A stretch of 64,000 nucleotides of DNA from Bacillus altitudinis 41KF2b (GCF_000691145.1 NZ_ASJC01000008.1:1-64000); one strand, 5' to 3'; numbered from the stretch's first letter, positions 1-9,708 are shown. Translations and numbers: made by a program. Notes: generated from the sequence alone by a model not told the origin.

Positions 1-34
1 GGGGTCGCGGGTTCGAATCCCGTCTTCCGCTCCA
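1..34 (+). tRNA. tRNA-Gly (3' end only)
   Basis: The first bases are the T-arm (GGTTCGAATCC) and the 3' acceptor strand ending in TCCA. The 5' part lies outside the window. The sequence agrees with the 3' half of a Bacillus tRNA-Gly(GCC). The following order Cys, Leu, Leu is that of the end of the trnD array of B. subtilis, which supports glycine. The anticodon itself is not visible. Confidence 0.75.
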
Positions 35-39
35 ATTAT

Positions 40-110
<71 letters not shown>

Positions 111-124
111 TTTTTGAAAAGACT

Positions 125-213
125 GCCGGGGTGGTGGAATTGGCAGACACACAGGACTTAAAATCCTGCGGTAGGTGACTACCGTGCCGGTTCAAGTCCG
201 GCCCTCGGCACCA
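125..213 (+). tRNA. tRNA-Leu (UAA)
   Basis: The acceptor strands GCCGGGG (125-131) and CCTCGGC (203-209) pair. The anticodon loop CTTAAAA at 157-163 gives UAA. The long variable arm (GGTAGGTGACTACC) is typical of tRNA-Leu. ACCA is encoded at the 3' end (210-213). Confidence 0.95.
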
Positions 214-250
214 TTGTTTTTTATGATAAGTTGCGCTCTTTAATGATCAT

Positions 251-332
251 GCCGGTGTGGCGGAATTGGCAGACGCGCACGACTCAAAATCGTGTTCCTC
301 ACGGAGTGCCGGTTCGACCCCGGCCACCGGTA
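251..332 (+). tRNA. tRNA-Leu (CAA)
   Basis: The acceptor strands GCCGGTG (251-257) and CACCGGT (325-331) close with a terminal G-T pair. The anticodon loop CTCAAAA gives CAA. A variable arm is present. CCA is not encoded. This is the last tRNA of the array and is followed by a strong terminator. Confidence 0.95.
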
Positions 333-371
333 TCTATTAAAAGTTTCATGATTGGTTTTTACCGTGAACCT

Positions 372-403
372 AACGTTTCACCCTCGTGGTGAAACGTTTT
401 TTT
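372..403 (+). terminator. Rho-independent terminator of the tRNA array
   Basis: AACGTTTCACC and GGTGAAACGTT form an 11-bp stem with a short CTCGT loop, followed by a run of T. It closes the tRNA operon. Confidence 0.9.
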
Positions 404-412
404 GTGGTTTAA

Positions 413-559
413 ATGAGTTATTTAGATGAAAATAGAATCCTATTAGAACAGAATGAGCATGTACTACTTTTAACAGAATAAACTTTAGATGATTTGCAAC
501 ATTTGGTACGATACATTTAACCATATAAGGAAACAGAATGGATTAGCGCATTCACATAA
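413..559 (+). pseudogene. Possible decayed reading frame after the tRNA array
   Basis: One frame starting at ATG 413 reads about 48 protein-like codons rich in acidic and hydrophobic residues. It is broken only by TAA at 479 and TAA at 518 and ends at TAA 557. Readable pieces include MSYLDENRILLEQNEHV, LDDLQHLVRYI and YKETEWISAF. No clear ribosome binding site or family match is seen. It may be the remnant of a small gene inactivated by two nonsense changes, or chance. The rest of the 404-656 gap holds nothing else I can name. Confidence 0.3.
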
Positions 560-656
560 AACAGTGAATTACCTTTGTGTAACTAAATGAATATTTGTGG
601 GTACATACACATCTTTAGCTGGCATCATCATTGTGACCCAGTTTGGGGGAGAATTT

Positions 657-1451
657 ATGAAAAAACAAAATGGTCATGAAGAGTTATTGACAGGTGGAAA
701 TGTCTCGAACGTATATCGTTCGGGAGATACGGTTCGCAGAGAGGTAAAGTCAGACAATATGAATATACAAAAGCTGCTAAAGCATTTAGAAAAAAAGAAT
801 TTCTCCTATGCTCCAACGTTTTTAGGGGTTGATGAAAAAGGTAGAGAGATCTTGTCCTTCATTGAAGGTGTAGCCGGTCATGATCCCTTAAAAGAATACA
901 TGTGCTCTCACAATGCTTTAAAAGAAATAGCGAAAATGCTTAGACTGTACCATGATGCTGTTTGTGATTTTCCCATTTCAGACGATTGGGAACGAATGGA
1001 CAATACGCCTAATAACATAGAGGTTGTGTGCCATAATGATTTTGCGATGTACAACATCATTTTCAACAATAAAAAGCCAGTGGGAATCATTGATTTTGAT
1101 GTAGCTGCTCCTGGCCCAAGGCTTTGGGATATTGCATATACCCTTTATACATGTGTGCCCCTCAGTAGACTTTTTCGTACTGAAACAGGGGAGGTCGTAA
1201 ATTATCATTCATTAGAACATGCAGGCCATATAAAGTATAGAGTCAAACTGTTTTTTGAAGCTTATGGTGAGGACATAGCAGAAGATTATGTGGATATGGT
1301 GCTGCTGCGTTTAGAAGGTTTATGTCAATACATGAAGCGAAAAGCGAGTGAAGGGGATAGAGCTTTTCAAAAAATGATTCATGAGGGGCACTTTGAACAT
1401 TATCAAAAAGACATACAATTCATTCATGAACACAGAAAAGAATGGGTTTGA
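657..1451 (+). CDS. Aminoglycoside phosphotransferase-family (APH) kinase-like protein
   Basis: A 264-aa cytosolic protein with the eukaryotic-like kinase fold of the APH family. The Brenner-type catalytic stretch CHNDFAMYNIIF has the catalytic Asp followed by Asn. About 17 residues later comes the metal-binding IDFD, then GPRLWDIAY, all in the expected order and spacing. Such enzymes phosphorylate antibiotics or small hydroxylated metabolites; the substrate cannot be read from the sequence. The start at 657 is chosen because GGGGGAGA lies 5-12 bases upstream. An upstream GTG at 597 lacks a comparable site. It is monocistronic, in an accessory stretch next to a tRNA array. Resistance is not implied. 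Confidence 0.75.
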   Translation: MKKQNGHEELLTGGNVSNVYRSGDTVRREVKSDNMNIQKLLKHLEKKNFSYAPTFLGVDEKGREILSFIEGVAGHDPLKEYMCSHNALKEIAKMLRLYHDAVCDFPISDDWERMDNTPNNIEVVCHNDFAMYNIIFNNKKPVGIIDFDVAAPGPRLWDIAYTLYTCVPLSRLFRTETGEVVNYHSLEHAGHIKYRVKLFFEAYGEDIAEDYVDMVLLRLEGLCQYMKRKASEGDRAFQKMIHEGHFEHYQKDIQFIHEHRKEWV

Positions 1452-1570
1452 GGATGCCAAGGGTTTTATAAAAGAAAAAGGACAACTCATCTTTTTACTA
1501 GTTTCATGTGGATGTTACAATTGGTTATAATATATAAATAGAATGAATGTAAAGAGGCGGAGTTGTTATC

Positions 1571-2275
1571 TTGCAAACGAAGACGATATTACAGACTATT
1601 ATTGAAGATGAGCGATCACATGATTATCCGCTTTTTAGACAGTACTGTGTCAGGAAAGAACAGGGTCTGCGTAAAGATGCGTTAAAGGTTCTTCAGTCTT
1701 TTGTTGAAGAGATGAATAAGAATGAATTTGCAGCACGTCGTTCATTTGTTGTTTGGCTGTTTGATTACATTGAACGTTTTGAGGATGGTCATCATTTGCT
1801 TGTGTATCCATTGGTACATGGGGTGATCCGCCCTGTTCTTCAAGAGTGGGAAAATATTGATTCAATGGATGCCAGACCGTATCGATGGCAAGGCTTGTTT
1901 GTGCATCAGGGGGAAGGGCTGCCCTATTTATTGAAGGCACTAGAGATGGGAGGCAGCAAAGAGCAGCGAGTGATTGTCCAAATTTGCGAAACCTATTTCT
2001 CGGCTTTGTGGTATTCGTTTCATCATATACATGAAGATCTTTATTTAAGCACCTATGAGAAAGATCATGAGCGAATTCAAGGGATTCAAGATGTCATGAA
2101 ACTGATCGAAGATAAAAATGTTCAAAGCAATGTTGAAAAACTAGCAGTCTACTATAACCAGCTTTTATCGGACTGGAAGGAATTTCAGCAGACGGAGACA
2201 AGAGGCTTTGTGAAATGGTGTGCGGATCGTAAGAAGCCCTATGAGTGGGTACAGACATTTTACTATAATCAATAG
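1571..2275 (+). CDS. Hypothetical protein, 234 aa
   Basis: I do not recognise the family. It is a soluble, mostly alpha-helical looking protein rich in Trp, Tyr and charged residues. There is no signal peptide or membrane segment and no catalytic motif. The start is a TTG at 1571 with AGAGGCGG about 10 bases upstream. No ATG lies near the 5' end. It is followed by a bidirectional terminator shared with the convergent phosphatase gene. The compact charged composition and good ribosome site argue that it is real. Confidence 0.7.
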   Translation: MQTKTILQTIIEDERSHDYPLFRQYCVRKEQGLRKDALKVLQSFVEEMNKNEFAARRSFVVWLFDYIERFEDGHHLLVYPLVHGVIRPVLQEWENIDSMDARPYRWQGLFVHQGEGLPYLLKALEMGGSKEQRVIVQICETYFSALWYSFHHIHEDLYLSTYEKDHERIQGIQDVMKLIEDKNVQSNVEKLAVYYNQLLSDWKEFQQTETRGFVKWCADRKKPYEWVQTFYYNQ

Positions 2276-2287
2276 TTGTTTTTCATA

Positions 2288-2320
2288 AGAAAAAGGCTGG
2301 GGTCAACCCTGCCTTTTTTA
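2288..2320. terminator. Bidirectional terminator
   Basis: AAAAAGGC...GCCTTTTTT stem with an inner GGGG/CCC part, between two convergent genes. It has A and T runs on both sides, so it can work in both directions. Confidence 0.8.
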
Positions 2321-2863
2321 TTTATGCCATATTCTTTCTATTTCTACATGGTCTGCTTTAAAATATTTCAGGATGTAGACATCTGGATTGCTTAGTTGTT
2401 CCCACTCCTTGAATCCAATTGCGGGATCGGCGTGTTTTAGAAGCAGGCTCATAATATTGCCATGAGTGGCGAATAAAGTATGATCTCTTCCTAATTTTAT
2501 TTGTTCATAGAGTGCCTCTACAATACGATTCATCGCTTCTTGGCTCGACTCTCCGCCTTCACAGGTCATATGCATGTCCGAAAAACTGAGCTTTAGTTTT
2601 TCATACAAATCTTCCATTGGTTGACTGCTTAACCTACGTTCAGAGAGACGTTTGTCAATTTGTACCTTTATCTGTTTGGCATGAGCAAGGGGCTCAGCGG
2701 TTTGAATCGCTCGTTTATAAGGACTTGAGATGATCTGGTTGAGCTGAATGCCGGAAAAAAGCTGTGCGAGTTTATGCGATTGTGTGATGCCTTGAGGCGT
2801 TAAAGACGCATCCTCGGATTGTCCATCTGCTTGACAGTGTCTGACGAAATAATATGTCTTCAT
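2318..2863 (-). CDS. Histidine phosphatase family protein (phosphoglycerate mutase-like)
   Basis: A 181-aa cytosolic phosphohydrolase. The N-terminal motif FVRHCQ carries the RH catalytic pair in an RHxQ setting. SSPYKRAIQTAEPL is the conserved second arginine region, and FATHGN near residue 140 carries the second catalytic His. The length fits small members of the branch acting on phosphosugars or other small phosphates; substrate unknown. The start at 2863 (MKTYYFVRH) is supported by AGGAAGGTG 8-16 bases upstream. An extension starting at 2899 would add 12 residues with no ribosome site. It is convergent with the preceding gene. Confidence 0.85.
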   Translation of the reverse strand: MKTYYFVRHCQADGQSEDASLTPQGITQSHKLAQLFSGIQLNQIISSPYKRAIQTAEPLAHAKQIKVQIDKRLSERRLSSQPMEDLYEKLKLSFSDMHMTCEGGESSQEAMNRIVEALYEQIKLGRDHTLFATHGNIMSLLLKHADPAIGFKEWEQLSNPDVYILKYFKADHVEIERIWHK

Positions 2864-2934
2864 AGGGGGGACACCTTCCTCTAAGTATAAAAAAATCATC
2901 CAATATTGGATGAGGGTTCACGAAAGTTTAGGTT

Positions 2935-3126
2935 CTATTTGTTCGTGTCTGCTTCTTTGTATGGATCTATCAGTTTTGAGGTTAGGTCTAAGTTGAACAA
3001 AAAATCATCTATGGTGTCTGTGCCAAAGGGCAGGGTGGAAAAATTAATTGGGATGCTGTCTTCTTGCGTATCTGAAGTAATCGGCTGTTTGTGCTGCTTT
3101 TTTCTCCAGTTCTTAAACAAGCGCAT
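2935..3126 (-). CDS. Small hypothetical protein, 63 aa
   Basis: A short gene with a strong ribosome site (AAAGGGGG, 7 bases before ATG). The product has a basic start (MRLFKNWRKKQHK) and an acidic C-terminal half (TIDDFLFNLDLTSKLIDPY). No membrane segment or family is recognised. The opposite strand is also open here, but its frame lacks a ribosome site. It probably has its own promoter in the AT-rich region 3130-3240. Confidence 0.6.
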   Translation of the reverse strand: MRLFKNWRKKQHKQPITSDTQEDSIPINFSTLPFGTDTIDDFLFNLDLTSKLIDPYKEADTNK

Positions 3127-3243
3127 GTAAGGCCCCCTTTTCTAAAAAAAGATGGATTTATACATAATATACGGGGAGAGTTGTCCGAGCGTCAATTGTT
3201 TTCTTCAAAAGGATTTATTACATTTGTACGGAAAGAGCCACAG

Positions 3244-3537
3244 CTAAGTGCGGATCTTTCCGTGTTTTGACATGGCACGGTGTATGGCTTGTTGTACCTT
3301 TCGTTCGCATCTGATGTTGTATGTCTTCTTATGGAGTTTACTCGTCTTAAATTGACCAATTACACGGCGGACTCCTTGATCATAAATGATCAGCTCTCTG
3401 CTCGTTTGTTCACTTAATAACGCTTGAAACCAGCTGTATTTTTTTAGCTGTGCTGCATTCCGTGATATATCATCTTCATCTACCTGTAAAAAAGGGATAT
3501 ACAGAGCAAGATTGAAGATGTCTAAAATGAATCCCAT
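3244..3537 (-). CDS. Hypothetical protein, 97 aa
   Basis: Unrecognised small protein with a hydrophobic N-terminus (MGFILDIFNLALYIPFL) and a basic C-terminal half rich in Lys and Arg (SKLHKKTYNIRCERKVQQAI). The start at 3537 is preferred over the ATG at 3555. The site AAGGGGG lies 8 bases before 3537 and falls inside the longer version. It sits upstream of small hypothetical genes on the same strand and downstream of the DUF1963-like gene. Confidence 0.6.
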   Translation of the reverse strand: MGFILDIFNLALYIPFLQVDEDDISRNAAQLKKYSWFQALLSEQTSRELIIYDQGVRRVIGQFKTSKLHKKTYNIRCERKVQQAIHRAMSKHGKIRT

Positions 3538-3601
3538 ATCACTGACCCCCTTCATATCGTTTATTACGTTTAGAAAGGGGAATGGTTCCTTTCAATTGGT
3601 T

Positions 3602-4291
3602 TTAAAAACAATCCCAGTGCATGAACCATTCTTTATTGTCTTTGTCGTAATAGAAATACATCGTGCCGTTATCACCAATCATGAACCGAGGTTTTTCCTC
3701 TGAGGCGATTTGCAGCATGAATTCTCCTGACATTTGGTGGGGAGGAGATTGGATGTAAGCTCCGTATCCACCGATTTTTGTGAACGAGTAGTTTGAGTAA
3801 TGCTCGAAGAAATGATCTGTCGCTTCTTCACTTTCATTAACCTCTGATAAGTCAACGTATGACCAAGCTTCCTCCCAGCATGGATAATCCGGTTGTTCCC
3901 CTTCGAGCCACTCTATTTGGAAAGGTTTCATTCCTTTCACGTCTTCAGGGGTCTCAGCGATTTCTAATCCTTCCATTGATGAATATTCAATGAGTTTCCA
4001 GCCCTCACCGTTTTTGGCGATATCGATCGGAAGGGTTTTCTTGTTGATGAAAATTTGAATCATCTTACATTCATCAAAGCCGTTCATTCCCCCTGGTACT
4101 TCGGGTAAATACATTTGTAAAATGGGAATCATAGCTCCATCTTGATCTGCTGGCCACCCTTTATCACGTTGGATGAAAAAATGACCAGCAAACCAGCTGT
4201 ACTTAGATGTATCAGGGCGAAACCCGCCTATTTTGGCTACAATAGGTGTTTTTCCTAGTTGATTTAATTCGTCAAAAGCTTTGATCTTCAT
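3602..4291 (-). CDS. DUF1963-like protein (YwqG family)
   Basis: A 229-aa cytosolic protein resembling DUF1963/YwqG proteins. These are acidic, Trp- and Gly-rich beta-sandwich proteins, often with the N-terminal phrase seen here as IGGFRPDTSKYSWFAGHFF. Internal KIGGYGAYIQSPPH and the C-terminal GDNGTMYFYYDKDNKEW fit the family, in which a small-molecule or protein-binding role is suspected but not shown. It lies 18 bases after the DUF2262-like gene, so the two are probably co-transcribed. Such families also occur in polymorphic-toxin immunity gene arrays. No toxin gene is visible here. Confidence 0.65.
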   Translation of the reverse strand: MKIKAFDELNQLGKTPIVAKIGGFRPDTSKYSWFAGHFFIQRDKGWPADQDGAMIPILQMYLPEVPGGMNGFDECKMIQIFINKKTLPIDIAKNGEGWKLIEYSSMEGLEIAETPEDVKGMKPFQIEWLEGEQPDYPCWEEAWSYVDLSEVNESEEATDHFFEHYSNYSFTKIGGYGAYIQSPPHQMSGEFMLQIASEEKPRFMIGDNGTMYFYYDKDNKEWFMHWDCF

Positions 4292-4309
4292 TTATCTATC
4301 CTCCATTCT

Positions 4310-5113
4310 TTAGCCAGCAATGTGTGCATCTTGAAACTTTCCATTCATATTGCCAGAGACAATGATGACATGTCCCCAAAATAAATGTCCGTCATGATAG
4401 TAGGCTTCGAATTCTCCATTTGGATAAGCATGGAGGCTTTCAAGAGAGATGCGGCTGATAAATTGATCCGGTGTGATCTCTTCTGAATTTTCAGCGGAGT
4501 CGTCTTGTTCCTGCCAATCTTTTGCTAGTTCAATCAGCTGATTTGCTGCATATGACTTCATGGAGGCATCCCATGTTGTCTGCTCTTCTACGAGTTGTCT
4601 AGCCGTTTTCAGAGAGTCATTCATTTCTTCCTCTTCTTCAAGATTGAAGTAAAGTAGGCACTCCTCATTGCCCCACTGGATGGTTGTTTCAAATAAGTCT
4701 AGTCCTTTCACTAATTCAAAGGTACCCAGCTTGTCATCGTGGTAAAAGATAGGTTGTTGAGCTTCTTCTAATATTTCTTGAAGTTCCTTATCTTCAGTAT
4801 CTGTATCAACAAGTGAAACGAGCATAAATTCACCTTCACCTTTACGTACTTGAAGTGTGACGATAGATTCTTTATGTAATTGCGCTTGTTTTTCTCGTAA
4901 TCCCTTTTCATCTGTTAACCAGCACAGTCTCACTTTTTCGGTTATGATGCGGTCTTTTTCCTTCCATGCAATGAGTGGGATTGAAGCAGTCCAAAGAGTT
5001 TCTTTTCCCGCTTTTCCTGCGCCGACTCCAGAAGGTCCTGTAACAGCCATGATGTCTATCACTTCTTCTGAGAATCTTTGTTCAAATATGTTGATTTGTT
5101 TGTTTGATTTCAT
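4310..5113 (-). CDS. DUF2262-like protein
   Basis: A 267-aa acidic cytosolic protein. The central stretch HDDKLGTFELVKGLDLFE followed by IQWGNEECLLYF is typical of DUF2262. The C-terminal FEAYYHDGHLFWGHVI resembles the end of that domain. The N-terminal 120 residues are less familiar and include a Gly-rich VTGPSGVGAGKAGKET segment that looks like, but is not placed as, a P-loop. It is the first gene of a two-gene unit with the DUF1963-like gene. The promoter should lie in 5114-5200. Family function is unknown. Confidence 0.6.
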   Translation of the reverse strand: MKSNKQINIFEQRFSEEVIDIMAVTGPSGVGAGKAGKETLWTASIPLIAWKEKDRIITEKVRLCWLTDEKGLREKQAQLHKESIVTLQVRKGEGEFMLVSLVDTDTEDKELQEILEEAQQPIFYHDDKLGTFELVKGLDLFETTIQWGNEECLLYFNLEEEEEMNDSLKTARQLVEEQTTWDASMKSYAANQLIELAKDWQEQDDSAENSEEITPDQFISRISLESLHAYPNGEFEAYYHDGHLFWGHVIIVSGNMNGKFQDAHIAG

Positions 5114-5483
5114 AGGATGTCCCCCAGCTTGATTTATTTGATGGAGCTATACCTTTATCACACCGTACATTGGCAGAGGAAATCAAGCTTTTTTTGTTTA
5201 AAACTGTTTTTTAGGTTTGTGGCAACAGAGAGGATACATGGATTGCTGGAGGTTGAGTCACAATAAAAAAGCAAATCGGTTCGGATTTTGTATAAATTTG
5301 GCTAAGTGAGTCGAAAAGCCTAGGTGATTCTTCCTTTTCTTTATAATTACTTTGACACGATTAGATGAAAAAAGTAAAGTAGTACTGAGTGATTTACAAA
5401 ACCTTCATCATTCTCTGAAACATGAAGTGGCAGTAAATTTAATGTAAATGGATATTTTTCCTTTTATTTACTCGTATTTTTTT

Positions 5484-5512
5484 TGAAACTTATGATGCTT
5501 CTTATTCGTTAT
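5484..5512 (+). promoter_or_regulatory. Candidate ECF sigma (SigM/SigX-type) promoter of ltaS
   Basis: TGAAAC at 5484-5489 and CGTTAT at 5507-5512 are separated by 17 bases, close to the SigM consensus TGAAAC-N16/17-CGTC. It lies 136 bases upstream of the lipoteichoic acid synthase start. In B. subtilis the ltaS paralogue yfnI is SigM-dependent. The CGTT core deviates by one base. Nothing else is evident in the first part (5114-5480) of this 534-base gap. Confidence 0.4.
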
Positions 5513-5570
5513 ATTAAAGGAGCACATGTAACCTGCGGAGAAAAGAGCATCGGAATGCTTGGTGCAGAAG

Positions 5571-5597
5571 ATTTACATTTGCAAAATCAATGTAAAT
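5571..5597. repeat. 9-bp perfect inverted repeat in the ltaS leader
   Basis: ATTTACATT (5571-5579) and AATGTAAAT (5589-5597) are perfect complements with a 9-base spacer, followed by a T run. A third AATGTAAAT occurs at about 5442-5450. It may be an operator or a weak AT-rich leader hairpin. Confidence 0.45.
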
Positions 5598-5647
5598 TTT
5601 TTATGATTTCATTTATATCAGATCGAAAATAAGAAAGAAGAGGTTTT

Positions 5648-7591
5648 ATGAAAAAAATATTTGCGAACAAATATAGCTTTTTTGTTTTGGCTGTCCTTTT
5701 ATTTTGGGCAAAATCGTACACAGCCTACAAAATGGACTTTAATTTAGGAGTGAAGGGATCTTTTCAAGAGGGTCTTCTCTTATTAAATCCATTCAGTTCA
5801 GCCATCGTGTTTTTAGGACTTGCTCTCTTTTTGAAGGGGCGTAAATCGGCCATTGTTTTAATTGTCATTGATTTTATTATGACCGCACTTTTATATGCGA
5901 ATGTAGCGTACTATCGTTTCTTTGATGATTTTTTAACCTTCCCGACAATGAAACAAGCCGGTAATCTTGGGGGAGGTATGACTGGCGGTGTATTAGCAAG
6001 TATTAAGCCGCATGACCTTTTGTACTTCCTAGATATCATCATTTTAATTGCCATTGTCATTTGGAGACCAGAAGTGAAGAAGTTCCAAATGAAAAAAACT
6101 TTCGCACTGCTGATTGTGGCTGCAGGTGTTGGACTGTTCTTCGTTAACCTACACTTAGCTGAAAAAGATCGTCCAGAATTATTGACGAGAACATTTGATC
6201 ATAAGTATATTGTGAAATATTTAGGTGTTTATAACTATGCGATTTATGACGGCGTGCAAACCGCACAAAATGCAACGCAGGTAGCAAATGCGAGTAGTGA
6301 TGATTTAACGGATGTCGTGAACTATACAACCTCTCATTATGCGAAACCAAATGCAGAATACTTTGGTCAAGCTAAAGGGAAAAACATCATCAAAATCCAT
6401 TTAGAAAGCTTCCAGTCATTTTTAATTGACTACAAGTTAAATGGAGAAGAAGTGACGCCGTTTTTAAACAAACTAGCTCATGGAAAAGAAGATTTTACGT
6501 ATTTTGATAACTTCTTCCACCAGACTGGTCAAGGGAAGACTTCTGATGCTGAGCTCATGATGGATAATAGTATGTTTGGCTTGCCAGAGGGTGCAGCGTT
6601 TGTGACAAAAGGTGAAAATACTTTCCAATCACTTCCTGCCATCTTAGATCAAAAAGCAGGCTATACGAGTGCAGTGCTTCACGGGGATTATAAATCTTTC
6701 TGGAACCGTGATACGATTTATAAACATATGGGAATTGATCAATTCTTCGATGCATCTTATTACAACATGGATGAAGAAAACCTTGTAAACATGGGTCTGA
6801 AGGATAAACCGTTCTTTAAAGAATCAATCCCAATGTTAGAATCAATGAAAAAGCCATTTTATGCACACTTAATGACATTGACCAACCATTATCCATTTAA
6901 TTTAGATGAGAAAGATGCGACAATCGCTAAGGCAACAACTGGCGATAAAACAGTGGATAATTATTTCCAAACAGCGAGATACTTGGATGAGTCATTAGAA
7001 CAATTCTTTAAGGACTTGAAAAAATCAGGTCTGTATAAAGACTCAGTGATTCTATTATATGGTGACCATAACGGTATTTCTGAAAACCATAACCGTGCAA
7101 TGAGTGAGATTCAAGGGAAAGAAATTACGCCATATCAAAATGCACAAAATCAGCGTGTACCGCTCATGATTCGGATCCCTGGTAAACAAGGCGGCGTGAA
7201 TCATACGTATGGCGGTGAAGTAGACGTGATGCCGACGCTTCTTCATTTGCAGGGTATTGATTCAAACGAGTTTGTGAATTTTGGGACAGATCTATTTTCT
7301 AAAAAGCATGATCAAACTGTTGCATTCCGTAACGGAAACTATGTGACACCAAAATATACCCTTGTAGATAATACCGTCTACGATACAAAAACGGGTAAAG
7401 TTGTGAAACAAAACAAAAAGACAGAAGCGATTAAAGCCCGTGTTGATAATCAGTTAAGCCTTTCAGATAAAGTGCTGTACAGGGATCTTCTTCGATTCCA
7501 TAAGCTATCTGATTTTAAACCAGTGAATCCATCTGATTATTTCTATGGTAAAACAAACAAAGAGACAGAAGCGGATTCTTCTGCTAACTAA
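5648..7591 (+). CDS. ltaS: Lipoteichoic acid synthase (LtaS/YfnI type)
   Basis: A 647-aa polytopic enzyme that polymerises glycerol-phosphate from phosphatidylglycerol onto the glycolipid anchor. Five N-terminal membrane segments (about residues 10-28, 43-62, 66-88, 123-140, 150-170) are followed by an extracellular sulfatase-like domain from about 245. Key residues are present: E253 in HLESF, the catalytic Thr T298 in GQGKTSDAE, and GDHNG near 473. VANA|SS around 215 resembles the AxA site where signal peptidase releases the domain, and a signal peptidase gene is the next gene. The possible SigM promoter favours the YfnI (LtaSa) paralogue over YflE, but this is inference. The start has GAAGAGG upstream. 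Confidence 0.93.
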   Translation: MKKIFANKYSFFVLAVLLFWAKSYTAYKMDFNLGVKGSFQEGLLLLNPFSSAIVFLGLALFLKGRKSAIVLIVIDFIMTALLYANVAYYRFFDDFLTFPTMKQAGNLGGGMTGGVLASIKPHDLLYFLDIIILIAIVIWRPEVKKFQMKKTFALLIVAAGVGLFFVNLHLAEKDRPELLTRTFDHKYIVKYLGVYNYAIYDGVQTAQNATQVANASSDDLTDVVNYTTSHYAKPNAEYFGQAKGKNIIKIHLESFQSFLIDYKLNGEEVTPFLNKLAHGKEDFTYFDNFFHQTGQGKTSDAELMMDNSMFGLPEGAAFVTKGENTFQSLPAILDQKAGYTSAVLHGDYKSFWNRDTIYKHMGIDQFFDASYYNMDEENLVNMGLKDKPFFKESIPMLESMKKPFYAHLMTLTNHYPFNLDEKDATIAKATTGDKTVDNYFQTARYLDESLEQFFKDLKKSGLYKDSVILLYGDHNGISENHNRAMSEIQGKEITPYQNAQNQRVPLMIRIPGKQGGVNHTYGGEVDVMPTLLHLQGIDSNEFVNFGTDLFSKKHDQTVAFRNGNYVTPKYTLVDNTVYDTKTGKVVKQNKKTEAIKARVDNQLSLSDKVLYRDLLRFHKLSDFKPVNPSDYFYGKTNKETEADSSAN

Positions 7592-7601
7592 CTGAGTTTT
7601 G

Positions 7602-7631
7602 GGCAAGCACAGAAAGGTGCTTGCCTTTTTC
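7602..7631 (+). terminator. Terminator of ltaS
   Basis: GGCAAGCAC and GTGCTTGCC form a 9-bp stem followed by TTTTT. Confidence 0.85.
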
Positions 7632-7747
7632 TCTCTTACAGCTTGATTTGTTGGCAAAATATGTTTATATTTAGGGAGAAACAAGCGTGGCGCTAGCGGT
7701 CAGCTGGCGATAACTCATTTTGTCCTAGGGGATTTCAGGAGGAGCTT

Positions 7748-8314
7748 ATGACAACAAATACAAAAACACAAAAAAAGAAATCAGAATTATGGGGCTGGAT
7801 CAAAGCCATCTTAATCGCATTTATTGCTGTTTTTATCATTCGTAACTTTTTATTCGCACCGTATATTGTAAAGGGGACTTCTATGGAACCGACACTGCAT
7901 AATACAGAGCGGGTGTTTGTGAATAAAACAGTGGATTACTTCGGCGATTATAAACGCGGACAGATCATTGTTCTTGATGGGGAAGACCGCAGTACTCACT
8001 ATGTGAAACGATTGATTGGTTTACCTGGTGATAAAATCGAAATGAAAAATGACCAGCTATATGTGAACGGTCAAAAAGTGGCGGAGCCTTATTTAACATC
8101 AAACAAAAAGAAAGCTGCCGCAGATGGCACCTTGCTGACACCTGATTTTGGTCCTCTTACAGTCCCTAAAGGAAAGTACTTTGTCATGGGTGACAATCGC
8201 CAAAAGTCAATGGACAGTCGCAACGGTTTAGGTCTTTTTACAAAGAGTGACATTCAAGGGACAACATCATTCGTGTTTTATCCCGTCCAAGATATTCGGT
8301 TAATCAATCACTAA
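7748..8314 (+). CDS. Type I signal peptidase (SipS/SipT type)
   Basis: A 188-aa membrane serine protease that removes signal peptides from exported proteins. One N-terminal membrane segment (about 16-36) is followed by the catalytic domain on the outer face. Ser45 lies in GTSMEPTL, the catalytic Lys87 in HYVKRLIGLPGD, and box D/E is GDNRQKSMDSRNGLG. The length matches SipS (184) and SipT (193); SipS and SipT are not told apart here. CAGGAGGAGC lies just upstream of ATG. It directly follows the lipoteichoic acid synthase, itself a probable substrate. A bidirectional terminator follows. Confidence 0.93.
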   Translation: MTTNTKTQKKKSELWGWIKAILIAFIAVFIIRNFLFAPYIVKGTSMEPTLHNTERVFVNKTVDYFGDYKRGQIIVLDGEDRSTHYVKRLIGLPGDKIEMKNDQLYVNGQKVAEPYLTSNKKKAAADGTLLTPDFGPLTVPKGKYFVMGDNRQKSMDSRNGLGLFTKSDIQGTTSFVFYPVQDIRLINH

Positions 8315-8322
8315 TCAATAAG

Positions 8323-8350
8323 AAAAAGCACACAGGCGTGTGCTTTTTTT
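8323..8350. terminator. Bidirectional terminator
   Basis: AAAAAGCACAC and GTGTGCTTTTT form the stem between the convergent sip and metY genes. Confidence 0.85.
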
Positions 8351-8356
8351 GTTTGG

Positions 8357-9667
<1,311 letters not shown>

Positions 9668-9708
9668 TTAGATAAAACCAACTACTTTAATAAGAAATAT
9701 TTAATAAG

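Noticed and set aside
2906-3130. Plus-strand open frame opposite the 63-aa gene
   Set aside because: No ribosome site; the minus strand has AAAGGGGG correctly spaced and more natural composition.
4990-5060. P-loop-like Gly-rich segment in the DUF2262-like protein
   Set aside because: VTGPSGVGAGKAGKET lacks the GxxxxGK[ST] spacing and no Walker B follows.
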